Assembly: GCA_965246945.1 (NCBI GenBank)
Contig: CBDFFW010000001.1
Location: forward strand, 1,612,001 to 1,676,000
DNA: 64,000 bases
Direction: 5' to 3'
DNA from: CBDFFW01 sp965246945
Lineage (GTDB): Bacteria; Pseudomonadota; Alphaproteobacteria; UBA11073
This document shows positions 1-7,282 of this stretch, one piece after another. The position numbers and the translations under genes are program-made. Positions within the stretch are counted from its first letter, which is position 1. Every line of letters begins with the position of its first letter. The notes beneath the pieces are model-generated. The model was not told where the DNA came from and did not search any database. It worked only from the letters and a program-made list of their open reading frames with translations.

Positions 1-1238
1 GTAACATTTTTAATACTTGGCTTATTTTGTGGTATGCAATTTTTAATGACATTCCAGGCAGGCACCCATTTAAGAAATGGAATTGCTAAAGGATGCTGGA
101 TTAATTGCTGCAAGATAACGGGAAATTTAATCCAGATGTTCTTACAAAATTTACGGATATAATGGTTGAGCGGCTCGGCATATAATTTTGCCAATAAAAA
201 TGATAAGATTAAAGTGATGGCGACTGAACGGGGATTTGAGATCCAGCTAACAAAATGATTTTCTAACAGCACCTGCACTGGCATATGCAATAAATAAATC
301 TCATAACTCAATTGGCCGATAAGCATAAGTGGCATTAGTAACATAACGATGGCGCTAATTATCGGCTTGCGCCTGGTAATGCCAATTTGGCAATGCGCCG
401 CGCCAAGTAAAAATATTGCAGCGCCAAAACCACAAATACTTGGTCCCCAGCCATAATTAAAATCAACATGCTTAAAAGAAACCACAGCAAAAATTGTGCT
501 TAATCCTGCCATTAAAAATAAAATTGCCAGGTATGTTCGCTGCGCTAAAAAAACTTTCAATTGAGTATGCTGCGATACAATCGCTGTCAAAATACCTAGC
601 GCCATCAAATCAAAACACCCTTTAATGGTATAAAGTAAAACCGGTTCCGTGCGAAAAATTAGCCCCGCAATAATAATTAGCAATAATGTACCAATCAATA
701 ATTTTTGATTTCTGATAAAAAAGCAAATAAATGGAAAAACCAAATAAAACATCTCTTCAACGGATAATGACCACATAGGTGCCCAGGCGCGGATTTCATG
801 GGCATTATGGAAAATATAAAAATAATTAAACCGAAAAATTAAAGCTGCTTTGGCTGCTTGCCATGTAGTAAGATCGGCAGGAAAAGTATACCCTTTCAGT
901 TGCCAAGCATCGGCTAGCATTAGAACGAGTAAAACAAGCAATAAACATGGCATAATACGGGCAAGTCGCATGCTATAAAATTCAAAAATATTGATGTATT
1001 TAAGTTCGCCATACCTTTTCAAACTATGGGTAGCAATCAAAAATCCAGAAACAACAAAAAAGATACTTACCCCATAATAGCCATGTCCTAAAAATTCTAA
1101 CAGGATAGGGGGAAGATGGTCGCCAACCCATTGCGGTAAGCCCAAATGCGTAACCAAAACCATCATAATTGAAATGCCGCGTAACGCATCAATCAACAAA
1201 TTGCGCCCGAAAACCGGTATATCGGCATGTTTATTCAT
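1..1238 (-). CDS. Acyltransferase 3 family membrane protein (3' end cut off)
   Basis: The reverse strand reads open from an ATG at 1238 to the window edge, about 412 codons with no stop, so the C-terminus lies outside. The N-terminus contains an LIDALRGISIMMVLVTH segment, matching the R/H-containing first helix of acyltransferase-3 (OafA/NodX type) enzymes. Many hydrophobic helices follow, with a FFVVSGFLI motif and a WSLSVEEMFYL motif typical of the family. These inner-membrane enzymes O-acylate surface sugars. The gene is divergent from the sugar operon that follows, so modification of a polysaccharide is a fair inference; the substrate is unknown. Confidence 0.85.
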   Translation of the reverse strand, partial: MNKHADIPVFGRNLLIDALRGISIMMVLVTHLGLPQWVGDHLPPILLEFLGHGYYGVSIFFVVSGFLIATHSLKRYGELKYINIFEFYSMRLARIMPCLLLVLLVLMLADAWQLKGYTFPADLTTWQAAKAALIFRFNYFYIFHNAHEIRAWAPMWSLSVEEMFYLVFPFICFFIRNQKLLIGTLLLIIIAGLIFRTEPVLLYTIKGCFDLMALGILTAIVSQHTQLKVFLAQRTYLAILFLMAGLSTIFAVVSFKHVDFNYGWGPSICGFGAAIFLLGAAHCQIGITRRKPIISAIVMLLMPLMLIGQLSYEIYLLHMPVQVLLENHFVSWISNPRSVAITLILSFLLAKLYAEPLNHYIRKFCKNIWIKFPVILQQLIQHPLAIPFLKWVPAWNVIKNCIPQNKPSIKNV

Positions 1239-1344
1239 AATGGCTTAGTTCCAACTGAAAAATTGATATTTTGCAAGCAAGATAAAAATTGATTTTATTA
1301 ACAAGTTTATTGGAATTCTTGAGATTATCTTGTTTAACAGCTGA

Positions 1345-2340
1345 ATGAATTTTGGAATTATTGGTTGTGGCTTGATTGGCCAAAAGCGGGCAAACGCCAT
1401 TCGCGCGGCTGGCGGCAAAGTAATTGGCTGTGCCGATCTTACTTTAGAGCGGGCGGCAAGCTTGGCCAGCAGCAGTAAAGCAAAATTGGCGACCAGCAAT
1501 TATCATGAGTTATTGACGCACCCTGATCTGAATGCGGTGGTGGTGGCTACTTTGCATAATGTATTACCGGAAATTACGGAAGCGGCCTTGAAAGCAGGCA
1601 AGCACGTATTGGTTGAAAAGCCAGCTGGCCGCTATGCACATGAATTAGAACCATTGCATGAATTGGCGATGGCTAAAAATTTAAAAGTTCGGATTGGCTT
1701 TAATCACCGCTTTCACCGCGCGTTTCAAAAAGCGCGGGAGTTGGTCGATGAAGGCGCAATTGGCCCATTGATGTTTTTACGGGCGCGTTATGGGCATGGC
1801 GGCCGTGCGGGTTATGATAAGGAATGGCGGGCTGATCCCAAACTTTCCGGCGGGGGCGAGATGATTGATCAAGGCGTGCATTTGATTGATCTATCCCGCT
1901 GGTTTCTGGGTGATTTTGCTGACAGCACTGGTTTTGCTCATACTTATTATTGGGATATGCCAGTTGATGATAATGCGTTTATGATGCTGAAAACCGCCAG
2001 CAACCAAGTGGCGTGGTTGCATGCCAGTTGTAGTGAATGGAAAAATACATTTTCGATGGAAATTTACGGGCGGGACGGCAAGCTGCAGATTGACGGCTTG
2101 GGCGGCAGTTATGGGATTGAAAGGCTAACCTTCTATAAAATGTTACCGGAAATGGGGCCGCCGCCCACCACCGTGTGGGAATACCCCATGGCTGACGATT
2201 CATGGGAGCAGGAAGTGCGCACCTTTATCGCAGATATCCAGCAGGACCGGCAGCCCAATCCAAATCTGGCCGATGCCATTGCTACACTAGCAATTGTTGA
2301 AAAAATCAGTAAGGAATCTGGTTATGATTATCACCCGTAG
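1345..2340 (+). CDS. Gfo/Idh/MocA family NAD(P)-dependent oxidoreductase
   Basis: The protein has 331 residues. It opens with a Rossmann motif (GIIGCGLIGQKRANAI) and carries the conserved EKPAGRYAHE segment whose Lys is part of the family active site. GGGEMIDQGVHLIDL follows near residue 170, where the conserved His lies. Family members oxidise or epimerise sugars, often nucleotide sugars. It is the first gene of a tightly packed operon and its end overlaps the next start by 17 bases, so a role in making a sugar for the same glycan is likely. The exact substrate cannot be read from the sequence. Confidence 0.85.
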   Translation: MNFGIIGCGLIGQKRANAIRAAGGKVIGCADLTLERAASLASSSKAKLATSNYHELLTHPDLNAVVVATLHNVLPEITEAALKAGKHVLVEKPAGRYAHELEPLHELAMAKNLKVRIGFNHRFHRAFQKARELVDEGAIGPLMFLRARYGHGGRAGYDKEWRADPKLSGGGEMIDQGVHLIDLSRWFLGDFADSTGFAHTYYWDMPVDDNAFMMLKTASNQVAWLHASCSEWKNTFSMEIYGRDGKLQIDGLGGSYGIERLTFYKMLPEMGPPPTTVWEYPMADDSWEQEVRTFIADIQQDRQPNPNLADAIATLAIVEKISKESGYDYHP

Positions 2341-3304
2341 TCCCTTGCGCATCACCTTAGGTGGTGGCGGCACTGACCTGCCCTCTTATTACCGCGAACA
2401 TGAAGGGTTTTTGGTCGCGGCCGCGATCGACAAGTATGTGTTTGTTACCGTTATGCGGCCGTTTGCCCCAGGCATTTATTTGAAATATTCCAAGCTTGAG
2501 CATGTCGATAAAATCGATCAGGTGCAGCACCCGATTATTCGGGAAGGGCTGGTGATGACCAATAAAAATATCCCGCCGCAAATTGAGATTACTACGCTGG
2601 CTGATATTCCATCTGGCACCGGCCTAGGCTCCTCCGGCAGTTTTACCACCGCGCTGATGAAAGCGCTTTATGCGCATAACCGTGAACTCATTCATCCAGC
2701 CGAATTGGCTGAACTGGCCTGCCATATTGAAATTGAGCGCTTAGGCGAACCGGTTGGCAAACAGGATCAATATGCGGCCGCTTACGGCGGGATTACCTGT
2801 TTTAATTTCCATAAGGATGACAAGGTAACCGCCCGCCCATTGGCGATTGATGCAGATACGATGTATGATTTGGAAGATAATTTGCTGTTATTTTTTACCG
2901 GCTTTTCACGCAGTGCGGGTTCGATTTTAAAAGACCAGAACGACAAAACCAAAGCGTCCAATAACGATATGGTGGCCAATCTCAATTATGTGAAAGATTT
3001 GGGGATGCGCAGCAAAGACGCGTTGGAGCAAGGCAAGGCCGGTTTGTTTGGCGAATTAATGCATGAGCATTGGGAGCATAAAAAGAAACGTTCCGGCGGG
3101 ATGAGCAATCCGCAAATTGATGAATGGTATGCCCTAGGCATGGCCAATGGTGCCATTGGCGGTAAATTGGTTGGTGCCGGCGGCGGCGGTTTTTTGATGT
3201 TTTATGCCGAAGACCGTAATCGCCTGAAACATGCGATGCATAAAGCCGGATTAGAGGAAGTCCGCTTCCGGTTTGATTTTGATGGCACCAAGGTATTAGT
3301 ATAA
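2324..3304 (+). CDS. hddA: D-glycero-D-manno-heptose 7-phosphate kinase-like GHMP kinase (HddA-like)
   Basis: I start the gene at the ATG giving MIITRSPLRITLGGGGTDLP, the usual N-terminus of HddA-type sugar kinases; a TTG 30 bases upstream is an unlikely alternative. The product has 326 residues. The ATP-binding GHMP motif IPSGTGLGSSGSF lies near residues 95-107, and a GAGGGGFLMFY motif lies near the C-terminus. HddA phosphorylates D-glycero-alpha-D-manno-heptose 7-phosphate at C1. Its TAA shares one base with the next ATG. Neighbouring hddC-, gmhA- and gmhB-like genes complete the GDP-heptose pathway, which supports this call over a fucose or galactose kinase. Confidence 0.85.
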   Translation: MIITRSPLRITLGGGGTDLPSYYREHEGFLVAAAIDKYVFVTVMRPFAPGIYLKYSKLEHVDKIDQVQHPIIREGLVMTNKNIPPQIEITTLADIPSGTGLGSSGSFTTALMKALYAHNRELIHPAELAELACHIEIERLGEPVGKQDQYAAAYGGITCFNFHKDDKVTARPLAIDADTMYDLEDNLLLFFTGFSRSAGSILKDQNDKTKASNNDMVANLNYVKDLGMRSKDALEQGKAGLFGELMHEHWEHKKKRSGGMSNPQIDEWYALGMANGAIGGKLVGAGGGGFLMFYAEDRNRLKHAMHKAGLEEVRFRFDFDGTKVLV

Positions 3305-4008
3305 TGAGCCTGCCCGTTGCCCTGCTCGCTGGCGGTCTAGCCACCCGCATCCGCCCAATTACCGAGAAAATTCCCAAAGCCTTGGTTGAAATAAATGGTG
3401 AACCCTTTATCAACTATCAGCTGCGCCTGCTTAAAAAACACGGCATTAAAAAAGTGGTGATCTGCGCCGGTTATAAAGGCGAGATGATTGAAGACTTAAT
3501 CGGTAATGGTGTCTCCCATGGTTTGCAGGTGGAATATTCCTATGACTGGCCGTTACTGCTGGGTACTGCCGGTGCGTTGAAACTGGCACTCCCTAAATTG
3601 GGTGATGCTTTCTTTGTGCTTTATGGGGATAGCTATTTGCGCTGTGATTACCAGGCGATTGGCCAAGCCTTCCAGGCCAGCGGCCAGCCAGCGCTGATGA
3701 CTGTGTTTTTTAATGAAGGCCGCTGGGATACCAGTAATGTCGAATTCAAAGATAGCATGATCGCCAAATACAGCAAAACCGATAAAAATGAGCGGCTGCA
3801 GTATATCGATTATGGGTTAGGTGCTTTTAAAGCGGATATCTTTACTGATGTGCCAGTCGACCAACCTACTGATTTAGCAATGATTTACGAAAATCTTGCA
3901 GCAGCTGGCCAATTGACGGCATATGAATGCAGCGAGCGCTTTTACGAAGTTGGTTCCTTCACGGGAATTGACGATCTCGCCAACCACTTACAGGAACAAG
4001 CCGCATGA
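3304..4008 (+). CDS. hddC: Sugar-1-phosphate nucleotidyltransferase (HddC-like)
   Basis: The 234-residue protein begins with the nucleotidyltransferase signature LLAGGLATRIRPITEKIPKAL, in which the glycine-rich loop and the Lys of the pyrophosphorylase fold are visible. A GTAGALKLA motif and an LYGDSY motif (metal-binding Asp) follow. HddC enzymes transfer GMP to D-glycero-alpha-D-manno-heptose 1-phosphate. The start overlaps the stop of the kinase gene by one base, and the end overlaps the isomerase gene by four, so they are probably translated together. The sequence alone cannot exclude another NTP or sugar specificity. Confidence 0.8.
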   Translation: MSLPVALLAGGLATRIRPITEKIPKALVEINGEPFINYQLRLLKKHGIKKVVICAGYKGEMIEDLIGNGVSHGLQVEYSYDWPLLLGTAGALKLALPKLGDAFFVLYGDSYLRCDYQAIGQAFQASGQPALMTVFFNEGRWDTSNVEFKDSMIAKYSKTDKNERLQYIDYGLGAFKADIFTDVPVDQPTDLAMIYENLAAAGQLTAYECSERFYEVGSFTGIDDLANHLQEQAA

Positions 4009-4634
4009 CTTACGCCGCCCAGCACATTCAAGAAACCATCCAAATTTTACAGCAAATCGATGTGCAAAAACTTGAACAAATGGCCCAGGGTTTGGCAGAT
4101 TTGCGCACCCGTGGGGGCCGCCTGTTCGTGTTAGGGGTTGGCGGCAGTGCTGGTAATGCCAGCCACGCCGTGAATGATTTCCGCAAAATCGCGGGTATTG
4201 AGTCTTATGCGCCAACGGATAACGTTTCAGAACTCACCGCCCGCACCAATGATGATGGTTGGGAATCGGTATTCGCCGCTTATTTAGAAACCAGCCGATT
4301 GACTGAGAATGATGCCCTATTCGTTTTCTCCGTTGGTGGCGGAAACTTAGAAAAAAATATCAGCCCCAATTTGGTGCGCGCGTTAGATTATGCCGGCCAA
4401 GTTGGTGCCACTATTTTTGGCATTATCGGCCGCGATGGCGGTTATACGGCCCAGGTTGGTCAGCATGTGGCCATAGTCCCTACAGTTAATGGTGATAACG
4501 TTACCCCGCATAGTGAAGCATTTCAAGGCGTGTTATGGCATTTATTGATCTCCCATCCTGCCGTTAAGATCAAACAAACCAAATGGGAAGCTGCGGCACC
4601 AATGACCGCACCAGGTATGACCAAAGCCGCATGA
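4005..4634 (+). CDS. gmhA: Sedoheptulose 7-phosphate isomerase-like SIS-domain protein (GmhA-like)
   Basis: The 209-residue product is a single SIS (sugar isomerase) domain. It has a phosphosugar loop GVGGSAGNASHAVNDFRK near residues 44-61 and a second Ser-rich loop FSVGGGNLEKNISP near 105. GmhA converts sedoheptulose 7-phosphate to D-glycero-D-manno-heptose 7-phosphate, the entry step of heptose synthesis. Its ATG overlaps the previous stop (ATGA) and its TGA overlaps the next ATG. The FSVGGGN loop differs from the more common FSTSGNS wording, so substrate preference may differ from classical GmhA. Confidence 0.75.
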   Translation: MTYAAQHIQETIQILQQIDVQKLEQMAQGLADLRTRGGRLFVLGVGGSAGNASHAVNDFRKIAGIESYAPTDNVSELTARTNDDGWESVFAAYLETSRLTENDALFVFSVGGGNLEKNISPNLVRALDYAGQVGATIFGIIGRDGGYTAQVGQHVAIVPTVNGDNVTPHSEAFQGVLWHLLISHPAVKIKQTKWEAAAPMTAPGMTKAA

Positions 4635-5197
4635 AAGGATTAGGCCGCGCCGTTTTGCTCGACCGAGATGGCGTTCTTAATTATTTGGTAGCAAGAGATG
4701 GCGGGTTTTACTCACCACAACATTTTGCCGAATTTAAATTAATTGCTAGGGTGGTCGAGGCTTGTCAGCAGCTAAAAGCGACTGGCTTTAAACTATTGGT
4801 GGTGACCAATCAACCCGATATTAATCGGGGTTTGATGCTAATAGCTGAATTACAAAAAATGCATGCTTATTTGCTGGCTGAATTGCCAATTGACCAAATT
4901 TACTTTTGCCCGCATGCGGGCGTGAATGACAAATTTAATGATGCTTGCAGCTGCCGCAAACCCCTGCCTGGCATGTTGCTGCAAGCAGCTACTGAGCATA
5001 ATATCGATCTATCACAATCATTTATGATCGGCGACATGCCAACCGATATTGAAGCGGGTGTTGCGGCAGGGTGCCGTACCATTTGGCTTAGTGCTGATAG
5101 CAAAGCGGATAAAGTGACCCCTGACTATCAAACCCAAAATTTAATTGCGGCAACAGACTGGATTTTATCCGAAGGTTCCGCTAACAAAACAGCATGA
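4631..5197 (+). CDS. gmhB: D,D-heptose bisphosphate phosphatase-like HAD protein (GmhB-like)
   Basis: The chosen ATG overlaps the SIS gene stop and gives MKGLGRAVLLDRDGVLN, with the DxD nucleophile pair of HAD phosphatases at residues 11 and 13. The 188-residue protein also has VVTNQPDINRG, a Cys/His cluster (CPHAG ... CSCRKP) like the zinc loop of GmhB, and the late acidic motif MIGDMPTDIEAG. GmhB removes the C7 phosphate from heptose 1,7-bisphosphate before nucleotidyl transfer. Length and motifs fit GmhB well. The other candidate, histidinol phosphatase, is disfavoured by the gene context. Confidence 0.85.
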   Translation: MKGLGRAVLLDRDGVLNYLVARDGGFYSPQHFAEFKLIARVVEACQQLKATGFKLLVVTNQPDINRGLMLIAELQKMHAYLLAELPIDQIYFCPHAGVNDKFNDACSCRKPLPGMLLQAATEHNIDLSQSFMIGDMPTDIEAGVAAGCRTIWLSADSKADKVTPDYQTQNLIAATDWILSEGSANKTA

Positions 5198-5913
5198 CTG
5201 CTGTTCAAGATTTAAAAGTTAAAATTTTCGCCGATGGTGCTGATAAAGCGGGTATGCTGGAAATGTATGCCAAGCCGCATATTCAAGGTTTGACCACCAA
5301 TCCAACGCTGATGAATAAAGTCGGGATTAAAGATTATACCGCTTTTGCCAAGGATATTTTAATCAGCATTCCGGATAAATCGATTTCTTTTGAAGTATTT
5401 TCCGATGATTTTCCAGAAATGGAACGCCAGGCGCGGATTATTGCCAGCTGGGGCGACAATGTATATGCCAAAATTCCAATAACTAATACCAAGGGCGAGC
5501 CTTGTTATGATGTGGTTAAACGCTTGGCTGCTGATGACGTGAAAGTTAATGTCACCGCGCTTATGACTCAGGCACAGGTAGATGGGGTGCTGGCTGTCCT
5601 TAATTCAAAAACGCCGGCTTATATTTCCATTTTTGCCGGCCGTATGGCCGATACCGGTGTTGACCCTTTACCCTTGATGAAATATGCAGTTGATAAAGCC
5701 AAGGCGTTTAGTGATGTGTGCGAAATTATCTGGGCTAGCCCGCGTGAACTGCTCAACATTTTCCAGGCGCATGATATCGGCTGTCACATTATTACTGTCA
5801 CCAATGATATTTTGAAAAAACTGGATTTGGTGGGTAAAGATTTGAATGAGTATTCTTTGGATACCGTTAAAATGTTTTACAAAGATGCCACTGAAGCTGG
5901 GTTTAAAATTTAA
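5194..5913 (+). CDS. Transaldolase / fructose-6-phosphate aldolase-like protein
   Basis: The 239-residue protein has the transaldolase signature QGLTTNPTLM near residues 31-40. The likely Schiff-base Lys is K93 in NVYAKIPIT, followed by VNVTALMT and ISIFAGRMADTG. It is slightly longer than the compact FSA/TalC enzymes (about 215-220 residues). Transaldolases interconvert fructose 6-phosphate and sedoheptulose 7-phosphate. Its ATG overlaps the gmhB-like stop, placing it inside the heptose operon, so I infer that it supplies sedoheptulose 7-phosphate to the SIS isomerase. A housekeeping pentose-phosphate role is the alternative. Confidence 0.8.
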   Translation: MTAVQDLKVKIFADGADKAGMLEMYAKPHIQGLTTNPTLMNKVGIKDYTAFAKDILISIPDKSISFEVFSDDFPEMERQARIIASWGDNVYAKIPITNTKGEPCYDVVKRLAADDVKVNVTALMTQAQVDGVLAVLNSKTPAYISIFAGRMADTGVDPLPLMKYAVDKAKAFSDVCEIIWASPRELLNIFQAHDIGCHIITVTNDILKKLDLVGKDLNEYSLDTVKMFYKDATEAGFKI

Positions 5914-5915
5914 CC

Positions 5916-6437
5916 ATGTTCAAAAAAATTCTGTCGAATTTTTCAGAGTCCAAAGAACCGGTTAAAGTTGAATTACTTGGTCAACCTTTAACCGCCCGGC
6001 AGCATTATGAAAATGGTGAACAAAAACGCCTGGCCGGCCAATGGGCAGCAGCTACGATTGACCAAAAATTAGCACTGGATGTTAATCCTCATTTTATTCC
6101 GGCTTTGCTGGAACTCAGCATGTTAATGCGGATTCAAAATGATTTACCCGCGGCCAAACTATATGCCGAAAAGATATTAAAGCGTGAACCCAACATGGCG
6201 TATGCCTGGCATGAAATTGGGATTATCGAATTTCAGGAAGCGCATTATGAAGCCGCTATCAGCGCATTAACCAAAGCGCTTGAATTGCAGCCGGATATAT
6301 TACATTCCCATTACTATTTGGGCTGGGCTTATAAATCTTTGAGTCTGTTGGATAAAGCGAAACAATGTTTTATGCGGTGCGTTGAACTTGATCCAAATTT
6401 TACTGATGCACAAAAAGAACTCGAATTATTAAATTAA
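5916..6437 (+). CDS. TPR-repeat protein
   Basis: The 173-residue protein carries about three tetratricopeptide repeats, with helical pairs such as AYAWHEIGIIEFQEAHYEAAISALTKALELQP and HSHYYLGWAYKSLSLLDKAKQCFMRCVELDP. No signal peptide or membrane helix is visible, so it is probably cytoplasmic. It starts two bases after the transaldolase-like stop and closes the operon. TPR proteins act as scaffolds, and one here might hold glycan enzymes together, but no partner can be named. Its end overlaps the convergent methyltransferase gene by four bases. Confidence 0.8.
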   Translation: MFKKILSNFSESKEPVKVELLGQPLTARQHYENGEQKRLAGQWAAATIDQKLALDVNPHFIPALLELSMLMRIQNDLPAAKLYAEKILKREPNMAYAWHEIGIIEFQEAHYEAAISALTKALELQPDILHSHYYLGWAYKSLSLLDKAKQCFMRCVELDPNFTDAQKELELLN

Positions 6438-7282
6438 TAACTAATGCCAATATTAGCCGAAAATATTGTTTCAGCTGTATAATCAGGATGATAAAAAATT
6501 TCTTCCCATTGCTCTGCGAGATAATCTGCTGAATGGTATTGGCTTTTAAAATTATGCTGATCGAAAAAGTTGTAAATTGCGGCGGCATTTGTGCCTGCTT
6601 GCTCTAAAAGTTTTGGGCTAATTTCAATGATAAAAACAGACTGTTTTAAATTTTGAAATTCTGCCTGCAAACTTTGTAATACCAGCATCTCCTGCCCTTC
6701 AACATCAATTTTGCAGACGCGGGTTTGAGTTAGCATAAATGGATTTAACAAGTAATCTAAGGGCGCAAAGCGGCATAGGATATGCTGACCATCACAGCGA
6801 ATAGTCGGCAGCGTATTCATACCAGTATTGAGAACATCCGAAAGCACAAATTCTTGAGTTATCTCTTGGTCGCCAATGCCATAGGCCAATACATTTACAT
6901 TGCCAAATTGATTGAGCGCGAGATTTTGGTACAACCGCTTAAGCTCACGCGGTGAAGGCTCAAAAGCAAAAACATTTATTTTTGGATTTTGCGCGGCCAA
7001 TAATGAAAGCACGCCGTAATTAGCCCCAATGTCCAAAAATATACCGCCATCTTTTAAATGCTGTGAAATGGCACTGGTGACAAAAGGGTTGATATGCTGC
7101 CCCAATATTATAAAACGGTCTAGTAATCCCACCGGGCCAAGTGCCAATTGCACGCCGCCATATTTAAAATTGGCCAAGCCAAAATTTGTCTCTACCAATT
7201 CAGCTAACCATTTAAAAAACGGATTACCGCTATCTGGTGGATACCAGCGGACAAGCATTTGATATAAAAATCGTTTTAGCAT
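6434..7282 (-). CDS. FkbM family methyltransferase
   Basis: The 282-residue protein has a SAM-binding motif I, GGIFLDIGANYGVLSLL, near residues 79-95. It also contains VFAFEPSPRELKRLYQNLALN and CKIDVEGQEMLVLQSL, the three hallmarks of the FkbM family. These enzymes O-methylate sugars or small molecules. Its start shares one base with the stop of the upstream glycosyltransferase gene, so both are in one transcript. Methylation of a residue in the surface glycan is the natural inference; the acceptor is unknown. Confidence 0.88.
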   Translation of the reverse strand: MLKRFLYQMLVRWYPPDSGNPFFKWLAELVETNFGLANFKYGGVQLALGPVGLLDRFIILGQHINPFVTSAISQHLKDGGIFLDIGANYGVLSLLAAQNPKINVFAFEPSPRELKRLYQNLALNQFGNVNVLAYGIGDQEITQEFVLSDVLNTGMNTLPTIRCDGQHILCRFAPLDYLLNPFMLTQTRVCKIDVEGQEMLVLQSLQAEFQNLKQSVFIIEISPKLLEQAGTNAAAIYNFFDQHNFKSQYHSADYLAEQWEEIFYHPDYTAETIFSANIGISY

